NCBI RefSeq assembly: GCF_000004195.4
Contig: NC_030681.2
Span: forward strand, 135,431,506-135,495,505
DNA from: Xenopus tropicalis
Taxonomy: Eukaryota; Chordata; Amphibia; Anura; Pipidae
Length of the DNA stretch: 64,000 bases
Reading direction: 5' to 3'
Shown here: one piece after another, positions 45,274-57,892 of the stretch
How the letters are laid out: every line of letters starts with the position of its first letter
How positions within the stretch are numbered: position 1 is the stretch's first letter
Made by a program: the position numbers and the translations under genes
The notes under the pieces: model-generated
The model's input: the letters and a program-made list of their open reading frames with translations, nothing else
Told to the model about the DNA's origin: nothing
Databases searched by the model: none

Positions 45274-46165
45274 CAGTGACCCCCAAAATTAAACTGCATA
45301 TTGTTTCCCAGAGTGAAATGGCACAGTAACTCAGTGAAGCTCTGCATGAAATGACACAGTGACTCCCAGCATTAAATAGTACAGTGACCTTTAGCATGAA
45401 ATGACACAGTGTCACCCAGCATTAAATAGTACAGTGACCCTTAGAATGAATTGACAGTGGCTCCCAGTAATAAATAGTACAGTGACCCTTAGCATGAAAT
45501 GACACAGTGACTCCCAGCATTAAATAGTACAGTGACCCTTAGCATGAAATAATACAGTGACTCCCAGCATTAAATAGTACAGTGACCCTTAGCATGAAAT
45601 GACACAGTGACTCCCAGCATTAAATAGTACAGTGACCCTTAGAATGAAATGACACAGTGACTCCCAGCATTAAATAGTACAGTGACCCTTAGCATGAAAT
45701 AATACAGTGACTCCCAGCATTAAATAGTACAGTGACCCTTAGCATGAAATGACACAGTGACTCCCAGCATTAAATAGTACAGTGACCCTTAGAATGAAAT
45801 GACACAGTGACTCCCAGCATTAAATAGTACAGTGACCCTTAGCATGAAATGACACAGTGACTCCCAGCATTAAATAGTACAGTGACCCTTAGCTTGAAAT
45901 GACACAGTGACTCCCAGCATTAAATAGTACAGTGACCCTTAGCATGAAATGACACAGTGACTCCCAGCATTAAATAGTACAGTGACCCTTAGAATGAAAT
46001 GACACAGTGACTCCCAGCATTAAATAGTACAGTGACCCTTAGCATGAAATGACACAGTGACTCCCAGCATTAAATAGTACAGGGACCCTAAGCATGAAAT
46101 GATACAGTGACTCCCAGCATAAGATAGTACAGTGACCCTTAGCTTTAAAAGACACAATAACTCCC
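45274..46165 (+). repeat. 50-bp minisatellite built from two 25-bp half-units, about 17 copies
   Basis: The half-units are agcatgaaatgacacagtga+ctccc and agcattaaatagtacagtga+ccctt, clearly related, so the 50-bp unit is a dimer. Variant half-units (agaatgaaat, aaataatac) recur every three units between 45542 and 45840, giving a 150-bp higher-order period. The edges (45274-45440 and 46090-46165) are more diverged, as expected if the array grew from the middle. No reading frame of interest. Confidence 0.93.
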
Positions 46166-46494
46166 ATGTCACATTAACAGGGGTAAAGTACCTTGAAACT
46201 TGTGTTAATTTCTCCAAAACGGATGCAAAGTGCGGTGCATCAAGCAAATATAGAAAAGCATTAGTGTGGGACAGGATAGCAGGGTTTCCCTCATAACATA
46301 GATTTGCAGCTCTCCTAATCACTGCTGGGGCAATTCATTTCCAGAGCACTTGGAGTAAACCATTTGCAGCTATTAATGCAACCCGCAAATTTAACCCTGG
46401 AAGTTTCCAAGATCCAAGGTCCAAGATGATGGTAATGTGTGCCCTTTTGAGTATTACACCAGAGCAGGTTGGGGACACTCAACGACACTAGTCA

Positions 46495-47244
46495 TTAAAG
46501 GAAAACTATACCCCAAAACAATGTAGGTCTCATTAAATATATTGCATAAACAAGCTCATACTGTATGTAAAACTCTGCTTCATCTACAACAGTGATCCCC
46601 GGCCATTGGCTCAGGGGCAACATGTTGCTCACCACCCCTTTGATGTTGCTCCCAGTGGCCTCAAATTAGGTGCCCACTTTTACATTTCTGGCTTGGAGAC
46701 AAGTTTTGGATGCCCAGAGACACAGTCTTACTCCAAACAGAGCCTCCTGCAGGCCAGCAGTCCCACATGGGGCTACCAAATAGCCAATCACAGCCTTTAT
46801 ACTGCATCCCCAAGAACTTTATTCATGCGTGTGTGGCTCACCAACATCTGAGTGTGGCTCACGAGTAAAAAAGGTTGGGGATCCCTGCTCTAAATAAACC
46901 ATTTTCATAAAATATACTTTTTTTTACTAGTATGTACCAATGAGTAATACTAAATAGAAAATTGCCATTTTAAGTACTAAGGGCTGTCATGCGATCATTC
47001 ACGGTGCACACAAACAAGCCAAGGCACACATACATGCTAGGTCACATCAGCCAATTAATGTACAGTGTTCTGTCTTTTACGCATTATTTCCTGTCAGCTG
47101 ATCTCTGAGGGAGCACACAGCCCATCACTAAAAGGCGGCTCAAGGGAAAAGATGTTAAAGGGCAATATTTACTGATATATTCCAGTTTGGTAAGATTCTT
47201 TAAGTTATGTATTAAGTATTTTGGGGCTTTATTTTTCCTTATAG
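46495..47244. mobile_element. TTAA MITE (TTAAAGGAAAACTATACCCC), interrupted by a hAT-like element
   Basis: The left end TTAAAGGAAAACTATACCCC (46495) and worn right end 'ttggggctttatttttcctt' are inverted. The interior shares 'cctgtcagctgatctctgag' and 'gggcaatatttactgatata' with 38089-38352. The hAT-like element 46590-46887 splits its left half. It is non-coding. Confidence 0.85.
46590..46887 (+). mobile_element. hAT-like element (CAGTGATCCCC...GGGGATCCCTG) nested in the TTAA MITE
   Basis: The ends are CAGTGATCCCCGGCC and 'gttggggatccctg'. The flanks atctacaa and ctctaaat agree at five of eight positions, an aged duplication. The body matches 19277 and 27978 ('ggctcaggggcaacatgttg', 'gcctcctgcaggccagcagt'). 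Confidence 0.85.
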
Positions 47245-47763
47245 TTGCCCTCCGTGCCAATGTATCTGTCCCTACCGCCACCCAGTAATTCCAGAAATGA
47301 CCATCCCCCACATTCTTACAAGCTCTGAATGCAATTGTGTCCAATTCATCAAAATGCGCATGCACAATTGCTTTTATTTTGATGCATTGGCTGCAGTTGC
47401 AGGAAACACAATGCAGCACTTTTCCCTAATGATTCTGAAATTATGTAAAAAAAAAATGTATTGTGGGTAACAAACATGGCAAGTTGTCCATTAAAAACAG
47501 AACAGCAGCCCCGTGTACAATATGCACAATATTCCTTGTAGGGCTTGGGTTGGCTATTACACTTTAGGGAGCAATAATGCATTTATTTCATATATTAACA
47601 TAATGCATACTCCAACCATACATAATTGAATTTAAAGGATAAACAGGTCTGTTCAGCATCAGAATCCAGTTCACCGTGACTACATGTACACAGATCTTCA
47701 CTAGTGACATTAATACATAAGTACATTCTCCCTGTCCAAACGCATTTGTGCGTAAAACCCATT
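47245..47763. other. No gene recognised
   Basis: Sequence between two TTAA elements; minus frames of 60-111 codons (47084-47807) overlap each other and the adjacent MITE and carry no known domain. Confidence 0.35.
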
Positions 47764-48307
47764 TTAAAGGCCCCATGCAACACAGAAACCCCTAATATAC
47801 CTATCACTGTAATCTGTTACTTCAAAAAGTATAATTAAACAGCATTTTATATGCTGAAATCCAGTTGCAAAATAGTTCTTCTCTTTCTACATCATTTAAA
47901 ATCCTGGCAGGGGAGGAGGGACTAAAACATTGATCTTACAAATTGTAACAACTTCTCCACAGCTTACAGACAGCATGCAGGAGCTACATAACCCACAATG
48001 CACTGCACTGTGATGTTCCTTTCTTTATTAACATCATGTGTGCAGGGAATTGTGGGATTGGGAGGATGCAGGCTGAAGGCAGGCTGAGGACAGTTGATTA
48101 CTGTTACATTTTATCAAGTTTCAAAGTAGTCAGCCAGATCAGCAGGGGAACAGGGGGTGGCGCTTAGGGAACTGTTCCAAACCATATTATTACATTAAAA
48201 ATCATGAAAAGGCTGCATATTTGTAATTAATGTACCGTGCAAGTTGCTTGACATTATGTTTACTTTTCAAAAAGCTCAAGTTGTGTTTGGGTGGAGTTGC
48301 CCTTTAA
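47764..48307. mobile_element. TTAA MITE sharing its right TTAA with the next element
   Basis: It starts TTAAAGGCCCCATGCAAC and ends 'gggtggagttgcccttta'+A at 48307. The body has 'gaggagggactaaaacattg' and 'cacaatgcactgcactgtga', also present in the truncated copy at 58354-58682. The TTAA at 48304-48307 is at the same time the left boundary of 48304-48728. Confidence 0.82.
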
Positions 48308-48728
48308 AGGAACAGTAACGCCAAAAATGAAAGTGTATTAAAGTATTTAAACTATAATGTACTGTTACCCTGCACAGGTAAAGTTGTGTATTTGCTAAAG
48401 TAACAGTACTATAGCTTATATAAATAAGCTGCTGTGTAGCCATGGGGGCAGCCATTCAACCTGGAAAAAAGGAGAAAAGGCACAGGTTACATAGCAGATA
48501 ACAGATAAGCTCTGTAGAATATAATGGGGCTTTATCTGTTATCTGCTGTGTGCCTGTGCCTTTTCTCCTTTGAATGGCTGCCCCCATGGCTACACAGCAG
48601 CTTTGTTTATATAAACTATAGTAGTCTTTCTGAGGCAAACACAACAGCTGTACCAGCACAGGGCAACAGTACATAATATTGTAATTATTTTTATACACTT
48701 TCATTTTTTGGTGTTACTGTTCCTTTAA
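48304..48728. mobile_element. Long foldback TTAA MITE (TTAAAGGAACAGTAACGCC)
   Basis: The whole element is an imperfect inverted repeat: 'ggcgttactgttcctttaa'-type ends, and inner arms with 'gctgctgtgtagccatgggg' (left) and 'ccccatggctacacagcagc' (right). TTAA flanks lie at 48304-48307 and 48725-48728. A single strand would form a hairpin of roughly 200 bp. It is non-coding. Confidence 0.9.
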
Positions 48729-48939
48729 AAGGTTGTGTACAGTGGCAGAAGACATGCAGAAGAGCTCCAGATAATATCAGACCTTTTTTTTACCCGTCTG
48801 CGAGGCATTGATGTTTATTAAACGCTGAAAACGCAACGGTTTGAAGTTCACCTAACTCTCAAAGCTGGAAAAGTTACTTCATGTGCATTCTAAAAAAAAA
48901 TCTCCCGCTGCGCTTCTGTGTAGCACCCAGATTAGGATA

Positions 48940-49450
48940 AAAGGAGCAGAACAGAAATCTGTGTTCTTTCAGAAAACGCTACACTGCTACCGGAGCGCCG
49001 GAGCCGCTGCAAAATGCTGAGCCATAAAAAATTGCCAAAGGGCCCAGCGTATCTTTCTTTTGTAGATAAAGAGAAATAAATTCATAAGCAGGGTAATTTC
49101 AAATTCCATCTTGATATCGGCTTGAAAGGTATTTGTTTTTCACATGTTCTGATTTGGAAGCGAGCAAATGCCATGCTGCTTTGTCTGGCACAAATGTATT
49201 GCATTATTACCATGTCACCGCTGCATTAACTCCTTGCCTTGGCTGGATGGCTTCTAATCTCCGGCAGACAGCCCCTGAAAAGAACTGTAATAGCAGAACA
49301 AAATTAAAGAGATACCGGGGTAGAGAAAGGACAATGCTGTCTGTGTGTCGTATATTACATATGATGGAAAAAATTGCTTTCCCTTCTCTGTACGAGAAAT
49401 AGCAGCCAGCAATTTTCTCAAGGCAAGCCGATTCAAGCAAGTACATGGTA
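48940..49450. other. Candidate conserved non-coding segment
   Basis: Mixed-composition, non-repetitive sequence with CpGs ('accggagcgccggagccgct', 'gatatcggcttgaaagg', 'catgtcaccgctgcattaac'). Open frames on both strands (49133-49545) overlap fully and show no domain. Regulatory conservation is plausible but unproven. Confidence 0.32.
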
Positions 49451-49540
49451 TACAATATACGAGAGTACCCAAAATTCTAAATGCAACCTTTATACGCCAT
49501 CAGCAGTATTTTTGCCTTTTTAATACGGAGAGGCCCCTTT

Positions 49541-51530
49541 TTTAACATTCTCATGGTTTTAGTGATTTTTTTAAACCAAGACTAAACTCATTTCCACTAA
49601 AACTACCAATGCTAAATGATTCATTAAAACAGCCTTTTAAAAAAACACAATAAATGCAGAATAGAACACGAAAACCACAATTTTTGGGGGGTTTTCAATT
49701 AATGAAGTGTATGAAAAATTTACACTTCGACAAAGCAAAATAAGATCTTTCAGTTGGAGTCAAGTACAGCGACACGACCTCAACGGCTTTTAGATGGAAT
49801 GTTTTTTATTTTCGGATTTGTTGCAGTTTTGATACATAGTAAATGGCAAAAAAATGGAAAATGTATATTTTTGTACCAAAAATAGGAATTGTGGCAAAAG
49901 AGGAGGCCCATTTGTCAATAGACTCATTTTTGTGGTTTTAGAGCTTTTTGAAACCAGGAAAAAAAGTACATGTATGGGATCCCTTATCCGGAAACCCATT
50001 ATCCAGAAATCTCCGAATTACAGAAAGGCCGTCCCCCATAGACTCAATTTTAATCAAATAACTAAGAATTTTAAAACTGATTTCATTTTTCTCTGTTATA
50101 ATAAAACAGTACCTTTTAATTGATCCCAGCTAAGATATAATTACCCCTTATTGGGGGCAGAACAGCCCTATTGGGTTTATTTAATGGTTAAATGATTCCC
50201 TTTTCTCTGTAATAATAAAACAGTACCTGTACTTGATCCCAACTAAGATATAATTACCCCTTATTGGGGCAGAACAGCCCTATTGGGTTTATTTAATGGT
50301 TAAAGGATTCCCTTTTCTCTGTAATAATAAAACAGTACCTGAACTTCATCCCAACTAAGATATAATTACCCCTTATTGGGGGCAGAACTGTCCTATTGGG
50401 TTTATTTCATGGTTAAATGATTCCCCTTTCTCTGTAATAATAAAACAGTACCTGTACTTGATCCCAACTAAGATATAATTACCCCTTATTGGGGGCAGAA
50501 CAGCCCTATTGGGTTTATTTAATGGTTAAATGATTCCCTTTTCTCTGTAATAATAAAACAGTACCTGTACTTGATCCCAACTAAGATATAATTACCCCTT
50601 ATTGGGGCAGAACAGCCCTATTGGGTTTATTTAATGGTTAAATGATTCCTTTTCTCTGTAATAATAAAACAGTACCTGTACTTGATCCCAACTAAGATAT
50701 AATTACCCCTTATTGGGGGCAGAACAGCCCTATTGGGTTTATTTAATGGTTAAATGATTCCCTTTTCTCTGAAATAATAAAACAGTACCTGTACTTGATC
50801 CCAACTAAGATATAATTAATCCTTATTGAAGGCAAAACAATCCTATTGGGTTTGATTAATGTTTTATTGATTTTTTAGTAGACTTAAGGTATGGAGATCC
50901 AAATTACGGAAAGACCCCTTATCCGGAATACCCTTGGTCCCGAGCATTTTGGATAACGGGTCCTATACCTGTATATGAAAAATTCGACAAAGCAAAATAA
51001 GATCTTTCAGTTGGAATCAAGTACAGCGACATGACCTCAATGGCTTTTAGATGGCGTGTTTTTTACTTTTGGATTTATTGCAGTTTTGATGCATAGTAAA
51101 TGGCAAAAAAAATGGAAAAATTTTGCACCAAAAATACGAATTCAGGAAAAAAACATGACCTGAGGAGGCCCATTTGTCAACAGAATCATTTTTGTGGTTT
51201 TAGAGCTTTTTGAAACCATGAAAAAAGAATTTGCTCTAAAATCACAAATGCCAAGGGATCTATTAACACAGCCTTTTAAAAAAAAAAAAGCACTAATGAA
51301 AAAAAGAAGAATTTTCCATATTTTTCAACTAATGGAGAGTCAGAAAAATCTGAAAACCTCTAATACCACAAAGGGAAGAAAGATCTTTCAGTTGGAATCA
51401 AGGACTTGTTCATGACCTCGACAGACATGGCATATTTTTGGTTTCAGTAAGTTTTGACGCATGATAAATAGCGGAAAAACTTGGCTCAAAAACATACAAA
51501 TTGTATTGAAATGAGCCTTGTAAATGCCCC
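49541..51530 (+). repeat. About 400-bp degenerate repeat, roughly three copies, split by a MITE
   Basis: 'aagatctttcagttgga(g/a)t' occurs at about 49742, 51000 and 51379, and 'tttttgtggttttagagctt' at 49928 and 51189, with other shared words between ('cagccttttaaaaaaa', 'gaggcccatttgtcaa'). The copies are diverged. The CAGGTATGGG MITE 49969-50971 has landed inside. The origin (old tandem duplication or part of a larger repeat) is unclear. Confidence 0.7.
49969..50971 (+). mobile_element. CAGGTATGGG-type MITE with about 6 internal units
   Basis: The left end has one change (CATGTATGGGATCCC) after TA 49967-49968. The right end 'gggtcctatacctg' lies before TA 50972-50973. The 113-bp units occupy about 50110-50815. 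Unit-specific variants include gaacttcatcc near 50340 and gaactgtcctatt near 50385. Confidence 0.92.
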
Positions 51531-51612
51531 ACTTAGTAAATGGGACCTTACGAGTGTTGCAGTAAAGCAGGAAAATTGTTTCTTGGTTTACAACGTATTA
51601 TGTGTGTATGTG

Positions 51613-51637
51613 AACACACACACACTCTCTCTCTCTC
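51613..51637 (+). repeat. (CA)n(CT)n microsatellite
   Basis: A short run of ac followed by ct dinucleotides, directly before a CpG-containing unique segment. Confidence 0.9.
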
Positions 51638-51639
51638 GA

Positions 51640-52060
51640 CGATCCCCCTTGTGACTGAAAGGCGAGATCGAAGGCGTTGCTAAATAACAATGAAATCAAC
51701 TGTCACGCAGACAAACTGTCCTGTCCTTTGCTATCAAATCCCCCAGATAGGACACCCGCCTTCCAATAGAATCGAAGGAAAATTGATTTTGCTAATTAAA
51801 TATTAAAGTGCTGATAGATGCAAGTTGCTTCAAATTGAATTTATTGAAATTCAGAATCCGTCATGGCTTTGTTTAGGCTCGACACAGAGTAAATGTAAGT
51901 AAGGATGTTCCGGCCTCTTTATCAGGGATGTTCTTTTTTTTATACCATACACTGAGCAGGATATGTACATTCATTCTGTCCTCTGCGATTTATAGGGTCA
52001 GTTTCATGAGAACCCTGTTCTACATTAGCACAGCTTTTTATTCCAGTATTGACTTAATGA
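51640..52060. other. Candidate conserved non-coding segment
   Basis: Balanced sequence with CpGs ('aggcgagatcgaaggcgttg', 'aggctcgacacagagtaaat') and homeodomain-like ATTA words ('gattttgctaattaaatatt'). No repeat signature and no long open frame. Its function is not shown by the sequence. Confidence 0.3.
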
Positions 52061-52571
52061 CATGCTTATTTCTTTACACCATAATAGCACTGCTAGTTTA
52101 ACTCAACACTGTGCAAAGAATGTTTTTAGGCTAAGTACGTCCTACAGTCATCAAAGTATATTGTTGGCGATAATATGGCTAGAGGTTCCTGGGCTCATAT
52201 TTGTTGCTGTAACTTAAAAGCATCAAGTCCCAGCATAAGCCGTGCCAGCTGAGGGGAACCCCTACCTGCCCCCCTGGTCCACTTGCACCTGCCCTCAACT
52301 GCTAGTTTTCAGAAGTCAGCAAATTTAAGGTAGGCATGGGGGGGGTCATTATATAGCAAACCTTGCGGTTTGGCCCTCCCCATGAGCACAGGGTCTACTG
52401 TATTGTAGGGGTGCCAATGCCCATATTAAAATAAGGCTTACATGGTAGTTTATTATTTGTCCTTCTCTGGTAGTCCCTACTAGCTTTGTTATGCCAGTTA
52501 ATATCAGTTACATAATTAAGTTGGAAAGACCAGAGTCCATCACTTTCAACCCTTCCAAGCAAACCCCAGTG
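52061..52571. other. No gene recognised
   Basis: Includes a short C-rich patch (52257-52290). The 61-codon minus frame at 52395-52580 is not convincing. Confidence 0.35.
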
Positions 52572-55500
52572 CACACACATGGACCCATACTGACCTATCT
52601 ATCAACTCACATACAGACCCACACTGACCTATCTATCCACTCACATACAGACCCCTACTGACCTATCTATCCACTCACATACAGACCCATACTGACCTAT
52701 CTATCCACTCACATACAGACCCATACTGACCTATCTATACACTCACATACAGACCCACACTGACCTATCTATCCACTCACATACAGACCCATACTGACCT
52801 ATCTATCCACTCACATACAGACCCATACTGACCTATCTATCCACTCACATACAGACCCCTACTGACCTATCTATCCACTCACATACAGACCCATACTGAC
52901 CTATCTATACACTCACATACAGACCCACACTGACCTATCTATCCACTCACATACAGACCCATACTGACCTATCTATCCACTCACATACAGACCCATACTG
53001 ACCTATCTATCCACTCACATACAGACCCATACTGACCTATCTATACACTCACATACAGACCCATACTGACCTATCTATACACTCACATACAGACCCACAC
53101 TGACCTATCTATATACTCACATACAGACCCATACTGACCTATCTATCCACTCACATACAGACCCATACTGACCTATCTATCCACTCACATACAGACCCAC
53201 ACTGACCTATCTATCCACTCACATACAGACCCATACTGACCTATCTATACACTCACATACAGACCCATACTGACCTATCTATCCACTCACATACAGACCC
53301 ACACTGACCTATCTATACACTCACATACAGACCCATACTGACCTATCTATCCACTCACATACAGACCCATACTGACCTATCTATCCACTCACATACAGAC
53401 CCATACTGACCTATCTATACACTCACATACAGACACACACTGACCTATCTATCCACTCACATACAGACCCATACTGACCTATCTATACACTCACATACAG
53501 ACCCACACTGACCTATCTATACACTCACATACAGACCCACACTGACCTATCTATCCACTCACATACAGACCCATACTGACCTATCTATCCACTCACATAC
53601 AGACCCATACTGACCTATCTATCCACTCACATACAGACCCACACTGACCTATCTATACACTCACATACAGACCCATACTGACCTATCTATACACTCACAT
53701 ACAGACCCATACTGACCTATCTATCCACTCACATACAGACCCACACTGACCTATCTATACACTCACATACAGACCCACACTGACCTATCTATCCACTCAC
53801 ATACAGACCCATACTGACCTATCTATCCACTCACATACAGACCCATACTGACCTATCTATCCACTCACATACAGACCCATACTGACCTATCTATCCACTC
53901 ACATACAGACCCATACTGACCTATCTATCCACTCACATACAGACCCTATCTATCCACTCACATACAGACCCACACTGACCTATCTATACACTCACATACA
54001 GACCCATACTGACCTATCTATCCACTCACATACAGACCCACACTGACCTATCTATACACTCACATACAGACCCACACTGACCTATCTATCCACTCACATA
54101 CAGACCCATACTGACCTATCTATAAACTCACATACAGACTCATACTGACCTATCTATCCACTCACATACAGACCCATACTGACCTATCTATACACTCACA
54201 TACAGACCCATACTGACCTATCTATCCACTCACATACAGACCCATACTGACCTATCTATACACTCACATACAGACCCATACTGACCTTTCTATACACTCA
54301 CATACAGACCCACACTGACCTATCTATCCACTCACATACAGACCCACACTGACCTATCTATCCACTCACATACAGACCCATACTGACCTATCTATCAACT
54401 CACATACAGACCCATACTGACCTATCTATACACTCACATACAGACCCATACTGACCTATCTATCCACTCACATACAGACCCATACTGACCTATCTATCAA
54501 CTCACATACAGACCCATACTGACCTATCTATACACTCACATACAGACCCATACTGACCTATCTATACACTCACATACAGACCCATACTGACCTATCTATA
54601 CACTCACATACAGACCCATACTGACCTATGTATCCACTCACATACAGACCCACACTGACCTATCTATCCACTCACATACAGACCCACACTGACCTATCTA
54701 TCCACTCACATACAGACCCATACTGACCTATCTATCCACTCACATACAGACCCATACGGACCTATCTATCCACTCACATAAAGACCCATACGGACCTATC
54801 TATCCACTCACATACAGACCCATACTGACCTATCTATCCACTCACATACAGACCCACACTGACCTATCTATCCACTCACATACAGACCCACACTGACCTA
54901 TCTATCCACTCACATACAGACCCATACTGACCTATCTATCCACTCACATACAGACCCATACGGACCTATCTATCCACTCACATAAAGACCCATACGGACC
55001 TATCTATCCACTCACATACAGACCCACACTGACCTATCTATCCACTCACATAAAGACCCATACGGACCTATCTATCCACTCACATACAGACCCATACTGA
55101 CCTATCTATCCACTCACATACAGACCCACACTGACCTATCTATCCACTCACATACAGACCCATACTGACCTATCTATACACTCACATACAGACCCATACT
55201 GACCTATCTATCCACTCACATACAGACCCATACTGACCTATCTATACACTCACATACAGACCCATACTGACCTATCTATCCACTCACATACAGACCCATA
55301 CTGACCTATCTATCCACTCACATACAGACCCATACTGACCTATCTATCAACTCACATACAGACCCATACTGACCTATCTATACACTCACATACAGACCCA
55401 CACTGACCGATCTATACACTCACATACAGACCCACACTGACCTATCTATCCACTCACATACAGACCCACACTGACCTATCTATCCACTCACATACAGACC

Positions 55501-57492
55501 CATACTGACCTATCTATCCACTCACATACAGACCCACACTGACCTATCTATCAACTCACATACAGACCCACACTGACCTATCTATCCACTCACATAAAGA
55601 CCCATACGGACCTATCTATCCACTCACATACAGACCCATACTGACCTATCTATCCACTCACATACAGACCCACACTGACCTATCTATCCACTCACATACA
55701 GACCCATACTGACCTATCTATACACTCACATACAGACCCATACTGACCTATCTATCCACTCACATACAGACCCATACTGACCTATCTATCCACTCACATA
55801 CAGACCCATACTGACCTATCTATCCACTCACATACAGACCCATACTGACCTATCTATCCACTCACATACAGACCCACACTGACCTATCTATACACTCACA
55901 TACAGACCCATACTGACCTATCTATCCACTCACATACAGACCCATACTGACCTATCTATCCACTCACATACAGACCCATACTGACCTATCCACTCACATA
56001 CAGACCCATACTGACCTATCCACTCACATACAGACCCATACTGACCTATCCACTCACATACAGACCCATACTGACCTATCCACTCACATACAGACCCATA
56101 CTGACCTATCCACTCACATACAGACCCATACTGACCTATCTATCCACTCACATACAGACCCACACTGACCTATCCACTCACATACAGACCCATACTGACC
56201 TATCCACTCACATACAGACCCATACTGACCTATCTATCCACTCACATACAGACCCATACTGACCTATCTATCCACTCACATACAGACCCATACTGACCTA
56301 TCTATCCACTCAAATACAGACCCATACTGACCTATCTATCAACTCACATACAGACCCACACTGACCTATCTATACACTCACATACAGACCCACACTGACT
56401 TATCTATACACTCACATACAGACCCATACTGACCTATCTATACACCCACATACAGACCCATACTGACCTATCTATCCACTCACATACAGACCCATACTGA
56501 CCTATCTATCCACTCACATACAGACCCACACTGACCTATCTATACACTCACATACAGACCCACACTGACCTATCTATACACTCACATACAGACCCATACT
56601 GACCTATCTATCCACTCACATACAGACCCATACTGACCTATCCACTCACATACAGACCCATACTGACCTATCTATACACTCACATACAGACCCATACTGA
56701 CCTATCTATCCACTCACATACAGACCCATACTGACCTATCCACTCACATACAGACCCATACTGACCTATCCACTCACATACAGACCCATACTGACCTATC
56801 CACTCACATACAGACCCACACTGACCTATCTATCCACTCACATACAGACCCATACTGACCTATCTATCCACTCACATACAGACCCATACTGACCTATCTA
56901 TCCACTCACATACAAACCCATACTGACCTATCTATCCACTCACATACAGACCCATACTGACCTATCTATACACTCACATACAGACCCATACTGACCTATC
57001 TATACACCCACATACAGACCCATACTGACCTATCTATCCACTCACATACAGACCCATACTGACCTATCTATCCACTCACATACAGACCCATACTGACCTA
57101 TCTATACACTCACATACAGACCCATACTAACCTATCTATACACCCACATACAGACCCATACTGACCTATCTATACACTCACATACAGACCCACACTGACC
57201 TATCTATCCACTCACATACAGACCCACACTGACCTATCTATACACCCACATACAGACCCATACTGACCTATCTATCCACTCACATACAGACCCACACTGA
57301 CCTATCTATACACCCACATACAGACCCATACTGACCTATCTATACACTCACATACAGACCCACACTGACCTATCTATCCACTCACATACAGACCCATACT
57401 GACCTATCTATACACTCACATACAGACCCATACTGACCTATCTATACACTCACATACAGACCCATACTGACCTATCTATACATTCACATACA
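52572..57492 (+). repeat. 4.9-kb minisatellite of 34-bp units, about 140 copies
   Basis: The unit is acccatactgacctatctat+ccactcacatacag. Common variants are cacactg/catactg, and ccactc/acactc/aactc. A 30-bp form lacking one ctat occurs in runs (five in a row at about 55981-56130, others at 56165-56220, 56635 and 56731-56820). Rarer marks (acggacc, cataaag) appear together at 54750-54810 and again 204 bp later (six units), showing block duplication. No open frame over 60 codons survives. It sits in otherwise unique sequence, not in a recognisable transposon. Confidence 0.96.
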
Positions 57493-57892
57493 TAAACCAT
57501 ATATACCAACATCAATACTAACTGTAGATATTAGTATCACAATAGCTCAAGAAATTATCCAAGCCCCTCTTATGCATTACTAAAATCTGGCTTGTGTCAG
57601 TATTGCACTCTACACTTCGGGCTGGAAGTTCTGTTCTTGGCCGTAGTCCTTAGTGTCTTGCACATCTAGTGTTTTCCATTTGCTTTCCTTTGCTACTGTA
57701 TGTTGCCTGGGCAGTTTGCCCAACTCTTCTTCCTCTTTATAATCTAGCCATCATCCTTTTGTACTGCCATATTATTCTGGTGCAGCCTAACAGAATGTTC
57801 AGTATGTGCATAACAGCACATCAACAATATATGCATTGCCCAGGAAGCTTTAAAGTCAAGATCATATATCTAGTGTATATATATATGTAATT
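57493..57892. other. No gene recognised
   Basis: Short transition after the minisatellite; a 73-codon frame (57669-57890) is hydrophobic but has no family match I recognise. Confidence 0.35.

Noticed and set aside
52572..57492. Direct repeats of 34 bp considered as a CRISPR array
   Set aside because: Units are head-to-tail with no unique spacers, no cas genes are present and the DNA is vertebrate; this is a minisatellite.
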